The notes beneath the pieces were generated by a model. The model was not told the origin of the DNA and made no database searches. It saw only the letters and a list, made by a program, of their open reading frames with translations. Positions 55,994 to 64,000 of a stretch of 64,000 bases of DNA are shown here, piece after piece (the stretch's first letter is position 1; each line of letters starts with the position of its first letter). This DNA is from Haemophilus pittmaniae (GTDB lineage Bacteria; Pseudomonadota; Gammaproteobacteria; Enterobacterales; Pasteurellaceae). The position numbers and the translations under genes were made by a program. Location: the NCBI RefSeq assembly GCF_900186995.1, contig NZ_LT906463.1, positions 1,302,001 to 1,366,000 of the forward strand. Reading direction: 5' to 3'.

Positions 55994-56280
55994 AAAATCA
56001 AAAAAGCTCAGCTTCCTATAGATTAGTGGGATTCGAATGAGGCAATGTTAAATTTGAAAATGTTCATTGGTATTGTATTTCGTTTCAATAGCTAAGCCTG
56101 ATAATGCTTTTACCTCAATTGGGGTAAAATGTGTCGGGTTCTTGTCTTACCGTAAAATTCACTATCTTTCTTACAAAAAATCTTCTAAAATTTGTTAGAT
56201 TTGTTAAATCTTTGTAACAAAGATTCATTACCGCTTAGCTTCGGCTAGGTTCATTTTTACTCAATAGATGGGGAAAGACT
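55994..56280 (+). promoter_or_regulatory. aceE leader with two inverted repeats
   Basis: No gene visible. TTTTACC/GGTAAAA (56108-56129) and AATCTTTG-TAA-CAAAGATT (56207-56225) are perfect inverted repeats in the region where a pyruvate-dehydrogenase repressor would bind. Neither matches the E. coli PdhR box that I recall (ATTGGTnnnACCAAT). A clear -35/-10 pair was not found. Confidence 0.45.
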
Positions 56281-58947
56281 ATGTCAGATACCTTACTCAA
56301 TGATATTGACCCAATTGAAACTCAAGATTGGTTGTCAGCTGTTGATTCATTAATTCGCGCTGAAGGTGTAGAGCGCGCTCAATATATTATCAGTCAAGTG
56401 ATTGACCAAGCTCGCAACGGTGGCGTTAATATCGCAAAAGGCGGCGTAACCACTCCTTATGTGAATACTATTCCGGTATCCGAACAGCCGGTATATCCAG
56501 GGGATAAAGCCATTGAGCGTCGTATTCGTAGTGCGGTTCGTTGGAATGCCATTATGGCGGTATTACGTGGCCAGAAAAAAGATCTTGAATTAGGTGGTCA
56601 TATTTCAACTTATCAATCTGCAGCAAGCATGTATGAAGTCTGTTTTAACCACTTCTTCAAAGCTGCAACGGATAAAAACGGTGGCGATTTAGTCTTTTTC
56701 CAAGGTCATGCGGCGCCGGGGATGTATGCCCGTGCATTCATTGAAGGCCGTATTACCGAAGACCAAATGAATAATTTCCGTCAGGAATGTGAACCGGGTA
56801 AAGGTCTTTCTTCTTATCCTCATCCGAAATTGATGCCTGAATTCTGGCAATTCTCTACCGTATCTATGGGATTAGGTCCGGTCAATGCAATCCGTTCTGC
56901 ACGTTTCTTAAAATACCTAGATAACCGTGGCTTAAAAGACACCAAAGATCAAAAGGTTTATGCTTTCCTTGGTGACGGTGAGATGGACGAAATTGAAGCA
57001 AAAGGTGACTTAACATTTGCAGCACGTGAAGGCTTGGATAACTTAATTTTCGTAGTAAGTTGTAACTTGCAACGCTTAGATGGCCCTGTAACCGGTAACG
57101 GTAAAATTGTTCAAGAATTAGAAGGTTTATTTGCTGGTGCCGGTTGGGAAGTAATCAAAGTAATGTGGGGTTCTAACTGGGATAAATTATTCGCTAAAGA
57201 TACTTCCGGTAAATTAACCCAATTAATGATGGAAGTGCTTGATGGTGATTACTTAACCTTCAAATCTAAAGATGGTGCCTATGTTCGCGAACACTTCTTC
57301 GGTCGTTATCCGGAAACTGCGGCATTAGTAGCGGATATGACAGATGATGAAATCTGGGCATTAAGACGTGGTGGTCACGATTCAGAAAAACTATATGCTG
57401 CATTCCATAAAGCGCAAACTGCGGGTAAACCGGTGGTGATTTTAGCGCATATGGTTAAAGGCTATAAAATCCCTGAAGCAGAAAGTAAAAACACTGCGCA
57501 CCAATCCAAAAAAATGTCGATCGAAAGTCTTAAATACTTCCGTGATCATTTCCAATTAGACATTAAAGATGAAGATATTCCTAACTATCCGTACATCACC
57601 TTCCCAGAGGGTTCGGAGGAGTACAACTATCTTCACGGCAAACGTAAAGCGTTAAATGGTTATTTACCAAAACGTTTACCTAAATTCACTACTGAATTTA
57701 AAGTGCCGGCTTTAGAAGAATTCGCACCATTATTGGAAGCTCAAGCACGTCCAATTTCAACTACAATGGCATTTGTACGTTTCTTAAATACCTTATTAAA
57801 AGATAAAAATATTGGTAAACAAATTGTGCCAATTATTGCGGATGAAGCCCGTACCTTTGGTATGGAAGGGTTATTCCGTCAAATTGGTATTTACAACCCA
57901 CACGGCCAAAACTATGTGCCTTCAGACCGTGACTTAGTGGCTTACTATCGTGAAGCGAAAGATGGTCAAGTATTACAAGAAGGTATCAATGAATTAGGTG
58001 CAGCATCCTCTTGGTTAGCTGCAGCGAACTCATACTCTGTAAATAACCTTCCGATGATTCCATTTTTCATTTACTACTCAATGTTTGGTTTCCAACGTGT
58101 GGGTGACTTAATGTGGGCAGCAGGTGACCAATTAGCACGTGGTTTCATGATCGGTGGTACTTCTGGCCGTACAACCTTAAATGGTGAAGGTTTACAACAC
58201 GAAGATGGTCACAGCCATATTCAATCTCTTGTTATTCCTAACTGTGTGTCTTATGACCCTGCTTACGTTTATGAAGTGGCAGTTATTCTACAAGACGGTA
58301 TCAACCGTATGTACGGTGAAAAACAAGAAGATGTGTTCTATTACATCACTACATTGAATGAAACCTATGAACAACCGGCAATGCCTGCAGGTGTTGAAGA
58401 GGGTATTCGTAAAGGTATCTATAAATTTGAAACCGTTGAAGCGAAAGGCAACAAAGGTCATGTTCAATTATTAGGTTCCGGTGCGATTTTCCGTCACGTT
58501 CGTGAAGCGGCACAAATCCTTGCCAATGAATATGGCGTAAGCTCAGATGTATATAGTGTGCCTTCATTCACTGAAGTCGCTCGCGAAGGCGCGGATGCTG
58601 TACGTTGGAATATGTTACACCCAACAGAAACACCTCGCGTACCTTATATTGCACAAGTAATGAACGATGCACCGGCTGTTGCGGCTACAGACTACATGAA
58701 ATTGTTCGCAGAACAAGTTCGTGCATTCATTCCTGCACAAAGCTATCACGTATTGGGTACCGATGGTTTTGGTCGTTCAGACAGCCGTGAAAACTTACGT
58801 GAACATTTCGAAGTGGATGCGCGTTACGTGGTGGTTGCTGCATTACATGAACTTGCTAAACAAGGTAAGTTTGATGCGAAAGTGGTAGCTGATGCGATTG
58901 CAAAATTTGGTTTGAAAACTGAGATTTTAAATCCACTTTACGCGTAA
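56281..58947 (+). CDS. aceE: Pyruvate dehydrogenase E1
   Basis: 888 residues, homodimeric gamma-proteobacterial E1. It decarboxylates pyruvate with thiamine pyrophosphate and acetylates the lipoyl groups of AceF. TPP binding is seen in FLGDGEMDEIEAKG...NLIFVVSCNLQ. The N-terminal ANGGVNIAKGG-like NGGVNIAKGGVTTPYVNTI, and HISTYQSAASMYEVCFNHFF, match AceE. Start ATG follows GGGGAAAG. First gene of aceE-aceF-lpdA. Confidence 0.97.
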   Translation: MSDTLLNDIDPIETQDWLSAVDSLIRAEGVERAQYIISQVIDQARNGGVNIAKGGVTTPYVNTIPVSEQPVYPGDKAIERRIRSAVRWNAIMAVLRGQKKDLELGGHISTYQSAASMYEVCFNHFFKAATDKNGGDLVFFQGHAAPGMYARAFIEGRITEDQMNNFRQECEPGKGLSSYPHPKLMPEFWQFSTVSMGLGPVNAIRSARFLKYLDNRGLKDTKDQKVYAFLGDGEMDEIEAKGDLTFAAREGLDNLIFVVSCNLQRLDGPVTGNGKIVQELEGLFAGAGWEVIKVMWGSNWDKLFAKDTSGKLTQLMMEVLDGDYLTFKSKDGAYVREHFFGRYPETAALVADMTDDEIWALRRGGHDSEKLYAAFHKAQTAGKPVVILAHMVKGYKIPEAESKNTAHQSKKMSIESLKYFRDHFQLDIKDEDIPNYPYITFPEGSEEYNYLHGKRKALNGYLPKRLPKFTTEFKVPALEEFAPLLEAQARPISTTMAFVRFLNTLLKDKNIGKQIVPIIADEARTFGMEGLFRQIGIYNPHGQNYVPSDRDLVAYYREAKDGQVLQEGINELGAASSWLAAANSYSVNNLPMIPFFIYYSMFGFQRVGDLMWAAGDQLARGFMIGGTSGRTTLNGEGLQHEDGHSHIQSLVIPNCVSYDPAYVYEVAVILQDGINRMYGEKQEDVFYYITTLNETYEQPAMPAGVEEGIRKGIYKFETVEAKGNKGHVQLLGSGAIFRHVREAAQILANEYGVSSDVYSVPSFTEVAREGADAVRWNMLHPTETPRVPYIAQVMNDAPAVAATDYMKLFAEQVRAFIPAQSYHVLGTDGFGRSDSRENLREHFEVDARYVVVAALHELAKQGKFDAKVVADAIAKFGLKTEILNPLYA

Positions 58948-58995
58948 TTTCCCTTGGCCTGATGGTTAGTACAGGCCTCTCGAGATAAATAAAGT

Positions 58996-59020
58996 GCGAT
59001 GGTTCGCATCGCGTTTTTTT
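58996..59020 (+). terminator. Intercistronic terminator-like hairpin between aceE and aceF
   Basis: GCGATG / CATCGC with a five-base loop then GTTTTTTT, 14 bp before the aceF start. It is probably an attenuating terminator that sets the E1:E2 ratio, since aceF has no other clear promoter. Confidence 0.6.
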
Positions 59021-59033
59021 AAGGTTAGATAAC

Positions 59034-60935
59034 ATGTCAAAACAAATTCAAATTCCTGATATCGGTAGTGATGAAGTTACCGTAACAGAAGTAATGGTGA
59101 AAGTAGGCGATACCATTACTGCAGAACAAAGTATTATCAACGTTGAAGGTGATAAAGCCTCAATGGAAGTGCCAGCCCCTGAGGCCGGTGTGGTCAAAGA
59201 AGTATTAGTTAAAGTTGGCGATAAAGTAACCACTGGTACGCCAATGCTTGTTTTAGAATCTGCAGATGCCGCAGCGTCTGCTCCAGCTGCAGCAGCACCA
59301 GCGCCGGCTGCAACACCAGCCGCTGCAAGTGTAGTTGAAGTCAATGTACCAGATATCGGTTCTGACGAAGTGAACGTGACAGATATTATGGTGAAAGTAG
59401 GCGATACCGTTGAAGTTGACCAATCAATCATCAATGTTGAAGGTGATAAAGCGTCAATGGAAGTGCCAGCTCCCGTTGCCGGCGTAGTAAAAGAAATTTT
59501 AATCAACGTGGGCGATAAAGTTGTTACTGGCAAATTAATCATGAAATTTGAAGTGGCCGGGGCAGCACCAGCCGCAGCGCCAGCTCAACAGGTAGCAGCA
59601 CCTGTAGCAGCACCAACTGCTTCCGCGATTAAAGAAGTGAATGTACCAGATATCGGTGGTGATGAAGTTAACGTAACTGAAATCATGGTTGCCGTTGGCG
59701 ACAGCGTTTCTGAAGAGCAATCTTTAATCACCGTTGAGGGCGATAAAGCTTCAATGGAAGTGCCAGCTCCGTTTGCGGGTGTGGTAAAAGAAATTTTAGT
59801 GAAATCAGGTGATAAGGTTTCAACTGGTTCATTAATTATGAAATTTGAAGTCGTGGGTGCTGCACCAGCTCCAGCAGCGGCTCCAGTGGCGGCAGCTCCA
59901 GCTCCTCAAGCAGCACCTGCAGCAGCGCCGGCAGCACAATCAGCTAATGTATCTGGCTTAAGCCAAGAACAAGTTGTAGCAAGTGCAGGCTATGCACACG
60001 CAACACCGGTGATTCGTCGTTTAGCGCGTGAATACGGTATTAACCTTGATCGCGTAAAAGGTACGGGTCGTAAAGGTCGTGTTGTGAAAGAAGATATTCA
60101 AGCTTACGTGAAAACCGCTGTTAAAGCGTTTGAAACAGGTAGCGTTTCTTCTTCTGCAGCAGCGGGTAATGGTGTGGCAAATGGCGCAGGCTTAGGTTTA
60201 TTACCATGGCCAAAAGTTGACTTCAGCAAATTTGGTGAAGTCGAAGAAGTTGAATTAAGCCGTATTAACAAAATTTCAGGTGCTAACTTACATCGTAACT
60301 GGGTTATGATTCCACATGTTACCCATTTTGATCGTACGGATATCACCGATTTAGAAGCATTCCGTAAAGAACAGAACAAGATTGTTGAAAAACAAAAATT
60401 GGATGTGAAAATTACTCCAGTTGTGTTTATTATGAAAGCGGTTGCGAAAGCATTAGAAGCGTTCCCTCGTTTCAATAGCTCAATTTCTGAAGATGGCCAA
60501 AAATTAACGCTTAAAAAATACATTAATATTGGCGTAGCGGTGGATACACCAAACGGCTTAGTAGTACCTGTATTTAAAAACGTGAACAAAAAAGGCATTA
60601 TCGAACTATCTCGTGAATTAATGGAAGTCTCCAAGAAAGCACGTGACGGTAAACTTTCAGGTTCTGATATGCAAGGTGGCTGTTTCACTATTTCAAGCTT
60701 AGGTGGTATTGGTACAACTCACTTCACACCAATCGTAAATGCGCCTGAAGTGGCAATCTTAGGTGTGTCTAAATCAGAAATGCAACCGATTTGGAATGGT
60801 AAAGAATTTGAGCCACGCTTGATGCTTCCATTATCATTATCCTTTGATCACCGCGTGATCGATGGGGCTGATGGTGCTCGTTTCTTAAGCTATATCAATG
60901 GCGTATTAGCTGACTTACGTCGCTTAGTGATGTAA
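59034..60935 (+). CDS. aceF: Dihydrolipoamide acetyltransferase (three lipoyl domains)
   Basis: 633 residues. Three lipoyl domains in tandem, each with the lipoylated lysine in [11 protein letters not shown], at roughly residues 2-75, 101-175 and 202-276. They are joined by Ala/Pro-rich flexible linkers. A peripheral-subunit-binding domain ([20 protein letters not shown]) and the catalytic domain follow, with the active-site histidine in [14 protein letters not shown]. The lipoyl repeats are also near-identical DNA repeats, making copy-number change by recombination possible. Confidence 0.97.
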   Translation: MSKQIQIPDIGSDEVTVTEVMVKVGDTITAEQSIINVEGDKASMEVPAPEAGVVKEVLVKVGDKVTTGTPMLVLESADAAASAPAAAAPAPAATPAAASVVEVNVPDIGSDEVNVTDIMVKVGDTVEVDQSIINVEGDKASMEVPAPVAGVVKEILINVGDKVVTGKLIMKFEVAGAAPAAAPAQQVAAPVAAPTASAIKEVNVPDIGGDEVNVTEIMVAVGDSVSEEQSLITVEGDKASMEVPAPFAGVVKEILVKSGDKVSTGSLIMKFEVVGAAPAPAAAPVAAAPAPQAAPAAAPAAQSANVSGLSQEQVVASAGYAHATPVIRRLAREYGINLDRVKGTGRKGRVVKEDIQAYVKTAVKAFETGSVSSSAAAGNGVANGAGLGLLPWPKVDFSKFGEVEEVELSRINKISGANLHRNWVMIPHVTHFDRTDITDLEAFRKEQNKIVEKQKLDVKITPVVFIMKAVAKALEAFPRFNSSISEDGQKLTLKKYINIGVAVDTPNGLVVPVFKNVNKKGIIELSRELMEVSKKARDGKLSGSDMQGGCFTISSLGGIGTTHFTPIVNAPEVAILGVSKSEMQPIWNGKEFEPRLMLPLSLSFDHRVIDGADGARFLSYINGVLADLRRLVM

Positions 60936-60945
60936 TTAACGCGGT

Positions 60946-60970
60946 AAGATGCGGGATAACCCCGCATCTT
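60946..60970 (+). repeat. Stem-loop between aceF and lpdA
   Basis: AAGATGCGGG / CCCGCATCTT, ten perfect pairs with no T tract. It probably stabilises the upstream mRNA. A one-mismatch uptake core (AAGTACGGTC) follows near 60986. Confidence 0.6.
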
Positions 60971-61024
60971 GCAGACAAGATCGTAAAGTACGGTCAAAAA
61001 TTTAAACGTTTTTACGAGGTAAAA

Positions 61025-62449
61025 ATGAGTAAAGAAATTAAAACCCAAGTTGTGGTACTTGGTGCAGGCCCAGCAGGTTATTCAGCAGCATTCCGTTGTG
61101 CGGACTTAGGTTTAGAAACTGTGCTTGTTGAACGTTATTCAACATTAGGTGGGGTATGCTTAAATGTAGGTTGTATTCCATCTAAAGCATTACTTCATGT
61201 AGCTAAAGTGATTGAAGAAGCAAAACACGCAAGCAAAAACGGTGTGTATTTTGCAGAACCTCGCATTGATTTAGACGAAGTGCGTGCGGGTAAAGAAGCC
61301 GTCGTTGCAAAATTAACCGGTGGTCTTGCTGGTATGGCAAAACAACGTAAAGTGACCGTTGTTGAAGGGTTGGCGACATTTACTGATCCGCATACCTTAG
61401 TTGCGCGCGATCGTGATGGTAACCCAACTACAGTTAAATTTGATAATGCGATTATTGCAGCCGGTTCCCGTCCGATTCAATTACCATTTATTCCGCACGA
61501 AGATCCACGAGTGTGGGATTCAACGGATGCACTTAAACTAAAAGAAGTACCGAAAAAACTTTTAATTATGGGCGGTGGCATTATCGGTTTAGAGATGGGT
61601 ACCGTGTATGATGCCTTAGGTTCTGAAGTTGAAGTGGTTGAAATGTTCGACCAAGTGATTCCAGCGGCAGATAAAGACGTTGTTGCAATCTACACCAAAC
61701 AAGTCGAGAAAAAATTCAAGTTGATGCTTGAAACTAAAGTAACGGCAGTTGAAGCAAAAGATGATGGTATCTATGTTTCAATGGAAGGGAAAGCATGCAA
61801 CGACACCAAACGTTATGATGCCGTATTAGTGGCAATCGGTCGTACGCCAAATGGTAAATTGATCGATGCAGGTAAAGCAGGTGTTGAAGTGGATGAGCGT
61901 GGTTTCATTCATGTTGATAAACAAATGCGCACTAATGTGCCTCATATCTTTGCAATCGGTGATATCGTTGGCCAACCAATGTTAGCACATAAAGGTGTTC
62001 ACGAAGGTCACGTTGCGGCAGAAGTGATCGCAGGGAAAAAACATTACTTTGATCCAAAAGTTATTCCTTCTATTGCTTATACTGAACCAGAAGTGGCTTG
62101 GGTAGGTAAAACTGAGAAAGAATGTAAACAAGAAGGTTTAAACTACGAAGTGGCTAAATTCCCTTGGGCAGCTTCAGGTCGTGCGATCGCTTCAGAATGT
62201 GCGGAAGGTATGACTAAATTAATCTTCGATAAAGATACTCACCGTGTACTTGGTGGGGCAATCGTTGGTTCTAACGGTGGTGAATTATTAGGTGAAATTG
62301 GTCTGGCGATTGAAATGGGTTGTGATGCAGAAGATATTGCATTAACTATCCATGCTCACCCAACACTTCACGAATCTGTTGGTCTTGCAGCTGAAGTGTT
62401 TGAAGGTTCGATTACTGACCTTCCAAACGCAAAAGCGAAGAAAAAATAA
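61025..62449 (+). CDS. lpdA: Dihydrolipoamide dehydrogenase
   Basis: 474-residue FAD disulphide reductase, E3 of the pyruvate and 2-oxoglutarate dehydrogenase complexes. It has an FAD site VVLGAGPAGYSAAFRC, the redox cysteines GGVCLNVGCIPSK, an NAD site IMGGGIIGLEMG and the C-terminal HAHPTLHESV with the catalytic histidine. The protein is anomalously short of nothing: length equals the E. coli enzyme. Last gene of the operon. Confidence 0.97.
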   Translation: MSKEIKTQVVVLGAGPAGYSAAFRCADLGLETVLVERYSTLGGVCLNVGCIPSKALLHVAKVIEEAKHASKNGVYFAEPRIDLDEVRAGKEAVVAKLTGGLAGMAKQRKVTVVEGLATFTDPHTLVARDRDGNPTTVKFDNAIIAAGSRPIQLPFIPHEDPRVWDSTDALKLKEVPKKLLIMGGGIIGLEMGTVYDALGSEVEVVEMFDQVIPAADKDVVAIYTKQVEKKFKLMLETKVTAVEAKDDGIYVSMEGKACNDTKRYDAVLVAIGRTPNGKLIDAGKAGVEVDERGFIHVDKQMRTNVPHIFAIGDIVGQPMLAHKGVHEGHVAAEVIAGKKHYFDPKVIPSIAYTEPEVAWVGKTEKECKQEGLNYEVAKFPWAASGRAIASECAEGMTKLIFDKDTHRVLGGAIVGSNGGELLGEIGLAIEMGCDAEDIALTIHAHPTLHESVGLAAEVFEGSITDLPNAKAKKK

Positions 62450-62465
62450 TTGAAATCTGATAATC

Positions 62466-62495
62466 AAAAGGCAAATTCAATGAATTTGCCTTTTT
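62466..62495 (+). terminator. Terminator of the aceEF-lpdA operon
   Basis: AAAAGGCAAATTC / GAATTTGCCTTTTT, a 12-13 bp stem with an AAT loop. Confidence 0.9.
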
Positions 62496-62617
62496 CTTTG
62501 AAGTAATTCACATATCTGCATAAAAAATGCATAAAAATTCAAATTCAGCTAGAAAAAAACAGCTTATTTTGATATCCTGCGCGCCGTATTTTTTAGCTTA
62601 TTTGATTATTTAGAACA

Positions 62618-63169
62618 ATGTTAAAGAGATTTTTAATTATTATGGGCTTAGCTGTGTTCACCACAGCCTGTTCAAATGGCCCGAGTACGGCAGGTAATTC
62701 GGTGATTTCCGAAAGTGATGATGCCCAACTTTCTGGCTTAATTGCCGATATTCAACAAGGTAAAAACGGTATTCGTAGCCGTATCCGTACTAACCGACCA
62801 CAATCCGCATTAGTTGACGATAAAGCATTAGCAGCAGTATATAACGAATGGGTGGGTACCCGTTATCGTATGGGCGGTACAGGAAAAGGTGGTATTGATT
62901 GTTCTGCCTTTATGCAAACCGCGTTTGCCGATGCTTTTGGCATTGACCTACCGCGCTCTACTTCGGAACAACGTTATTTAGGACGTAAAATCCAAAAACA
63001 TGAATTGCGTAAAGGCGATTTAGTTTTCTTCCGCGGCAATAATCATGTCGGAGTATATGTGGGACATAATCAATTTATGCATGCCAGTACCAGTCAAGGC
63101 GTTACGATCAGTTCGTTGGATGAAGATTATTGGTCAAGAACCTATACCCAATCCCGTCGTGTAATGTAA
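62618..63169 (+). CDS. NlpC/P60 family lipoprotein (peptidoglycan endopeptidase)
   Basis: 183 residues. The lipoprotein signal peptide ends in TTAC, with the lipidated Cys18. The C-terminal NlpC/P60 domain (about 75-183) shows the catalytic Cys in GIDCSAFMQ, the His in NNHVGVYVG and a third polar residue in FMHAST. Such enzymes cut D-iGlu-mDAP or mDAP cross-links during wall growth, as MepS/Spr does. Asn after the lipidated Cys region does not indicate inner-membrane retention (residue +2 is Ser), so outer-membrane anchoring is likely. Monocistronic. Confidence 0.9.
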   Translation: MLKRFLIIMGLAVFTTACSNGPSTAGNSVISESDDAQLSGLIADIQQGKNGIRSRIRTNRPQSALVDDKALAAVYNEWVGTRYRMGGTGKGGIDCSAFMQTAFADAFGIDLPRSTSEQRYLGRKIQKHELRKGDLVFFRGNNHVGVYVGHNQFMHASTSQGVTISSLDEDYWSRTYTQSRRVM

Positions 63170-63185
63170 TTTGAATCCAATAAAA

Positions 63186-63213
63186 AAGTGCGGTAAGTAA
63201 CCGCACTTTTTTT
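63186..63213 (+). terminator. Terminator built from inverted Hin-type uptake signals
   Basis: AAGTGCGGT (63186-63194) and ACCGCACTT (63200-63208) are exact uptake cores in inverted orientation separated by five bases, followed by seven or eight T. This is the classic Haemophilus-type USS terminator. Confidence 0.92.
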
Positions 63214-63266
63214 TATGTATTCGAGATTGAGTTTTTCTAACTTTGCTCTAAATGTTATCTTACCGG

Positions 63267-63716
63267 TCAAGCAACGAAACGCATTTGGCCACGACGTGGT
63301 TTCATTTGGTGGATACAATTAGTCACAGTACCTACCAATGGTAAATCATGCCAGTCGGCAATACTGATATTAGCCATTTGTGAATCTAACGACATAAACA
63401 GAAATTCATTACGATTCATTCCTGCAAATTCGTAAATGCGAAAATTCGCCCCATCACCAAGTACAATTAAATCACCTACAAATAATTCATCGCTTTTTTC
63501 AACGACCAACATATCGCCACATTCAATTCCCCAAGCCAGCATATTCGGATTGGTTACCCGCACGAAACAGGTTTGTTGTGGGCGTTTGATGCAATATAAA
63601 TTCAGATCCAATTTTTTATTAAATGTGGATTTTTCAGCGATATCATTAAAAAACGGCATTGGATGATAAGAGAATGTATTGTCGTTTTGAGCAACGTGGT
63701 TAGCATAGTTCATCAT
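63267..63716 (-). CDS. UmuD/LexA-like S24 family protein lacking catalytic Ser and Lys
   Basis: 149 residues. The segment TNPNMLAWGIECGDMLVVEKSDELFVGDLIV aligns with the UmuD stretch G-D-S-M...GI-x-x-GD-x-L-x-V, but the nucleophile serine is Asn58 and the general-base lysine position is Tyr95 (FRIYEF). Self-cleavage should therefore be impossible. The N-terminal arm (about 40 residues) has no DNA-binding helix-turn-helix, so it is UmuD-like rather than a phage repressor. No umuC is in the window. Expression is controlled by a LexA box within its promoter, so it is an SOS gene. AAGGAAA ribosome site; ATG at 63716 or 63713. Confidence 0.8.
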   Translation of the reverse strand: MMNYANHVAQNDNTFSYHPMPFFNDIAEKSTFNKKLDLNLYCIKRPQQTCFVRVTNPNMLAWGIECGDMLVVEKSDELFVGDLIVLGDGANFRIYEFAGMNRNEFLFMSLDSQMANISIADWHDLPLVGTVTNCIHQMKPRRGQMRFVA

Positions 63717-63749
63717 CTTGATTTCCTTTTGTACTGGATAAATTAATTG

Positions 63750-63805
63750 TTAACATGGTTGTTTGTACAGTTGTTAATATACTGATGTTGTATACAGTGT
63801 GTCAA
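63750..63805 (-). promoter_or_regulatory. LexA-controlled promoter of the UmuD-like gene
   Basis: On the minus strand TTGACA (63805-63800), an 18-bp spacer and TATATT (63781-63776). TACTGATGTTGTATACAGTG (63780-63799) has CTG-N10-CAG, the LexA half-sites, filling the spacer. A second near-match (ATG-N10-CAG) lies at 63755-63770 downstream of the start. Confidence 0.8.
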
Positions 63806-64000
63806 TAGTCTAAAAAAAATTTTTTTATAGCCCGATTTTTTAGAAAAAATTTAGTGAGATAGAAAAAATTTCACTTTTGATTGAAAAATAATAGAAAACG
63901 TTTTCTTTTGATATTGATTTAAGCTATCTTTGCTCGCGCTTAGGTGGATCTTAATGATCTGAAGTTTAACTTAACATTTATATAATAATCCTTATGAACA
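63806..64000 (+). other. Leader of a gene cut by the right window edge
   Basis: AGAAAACGTTTTCT (63893-63906) is a perfect 14-bp palindrome with the central CG of LacI/PurR-family operators. TTGATATTGATTTAAGCTATCTT may be a promoter. An ATG at 63995 could be the start of the truncated gene, but no ribosome site is clear. Nothing more can be said. Confidence 0.4.

Noticed and set aside
59048..59542. 164-codon frame opposite aceF
   Set aside because: It mirrors the lipoyl-domain repeats and linkers of aceF; repetitive because the sense strand is repetitive.
59034..59870. Tandem DNA repeat or CRISPR-like array in aceF
   Set aside because: The repeats are three in-frame lipoyl domains with coding linkers; spacing and coding content exclude a CRISPR array.
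63267..63716. Phage repressor or prophage fragment
   Set aside because: No helix-turn-helix and no phage genes nearby. The LexA-controlled promoter and UmuD-like arm fit a chromosomal SOS gene better.

Overview
The window comes from a Pasteurellaceae chromosome, close to Haemophilus or Aggregatibacter. Evidence: an OmpP2-like porin and an OmpA/P5-like protein, a moderately AT-rich base composition, gene neighbourhoods I recall from H. influenzae (ydiJ-hotdog thioesterase-hemH; thiBPQ-bioB; rnb-fabI; queCDE; aceE-aceF-lpdA near dnaK), and the uptake core AAGTGCGGT, including an inverted pair that forms a terminator. I do not assign a species. Uptake cores are sparse: seven Hin-type (AAGTGCGGT) and three Apl-type (ACAAGCGGT) noticed in 64 kb.

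Layout. 0-10.4 kb: rnhA, porin, the minus-strand operon ydiJ-menI-like-hemH, ompA, a lemA/TPM/ygcG-like cluster and grxD. 10.5-17.1 kb: TPP-riboswitch-controlled thiBPQ with bioB, ppa, and a purine-type permease with a PurR-like box. 17.2-24.5 kb: a type I restriction-modification island (hsdM-hsdS-HEPN-like cargo-hsdR). It carries Neisseria-type DNA uptake sequences and is bracketed by direct copies of a 65-bp intergenic repeat. 24.5-30.5 kb: a lysine riboswitch and its NhaC-family transporter (LysW-like), ilvIH, a decayed substrate-binding-protein gene, a shikimate-dehydrogenase-like gene and rpsO. 30.5-35.6 kb: putP and a short putA with a perfect CRP site upstream. 36-43.2 kb: an AT-rich maltose operon of Gram-positive character (GntR/TreR-like regulator, malQ, malP, a MapP-like phosphatase, PTS IICB). 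43.3-49.1 kb: rnb, fabI, a NIF3-family gene, a candidate small RNA, and queE/queD/queC behind a preQ1 riboswitch. 49.3-54.4 kb: dnaJ, metY and dnaK, with sigma32-type promoters. 54.4-63.2 kb: a ydgA-like gene, aceE-aceF-lpdA and an NlpC/P60 lipoprotein. 63.3-64 kb: a LexA-controlled UmuD-like protein lacking both catalytic residues.

Functional logic. Three riboswitches (TPP, lysine, preQ1) each sit on the uptake or synthesis genes of their own ligand. The maltose operon makes a complete route: PTS import gives maltose 6'-phosphate, the phosphatase releases maltose, and MalQ plus MalP produce glucose and glucose 1-phosphate. The most novel material is the HEPN-like cargo in the hsd operon (a PrrC-like position), the candidate sRNA with an anti-Shine-Dalgarno loop, the catalytically dead SOS protein, and a repeat family seen eight or nine times.

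No rRNA, tRNA, CRISPR array, prophage or transposase gene was seen. All coordinates and motif counts were read by eye. Resemblances to named proteins are from memory, not from searches.
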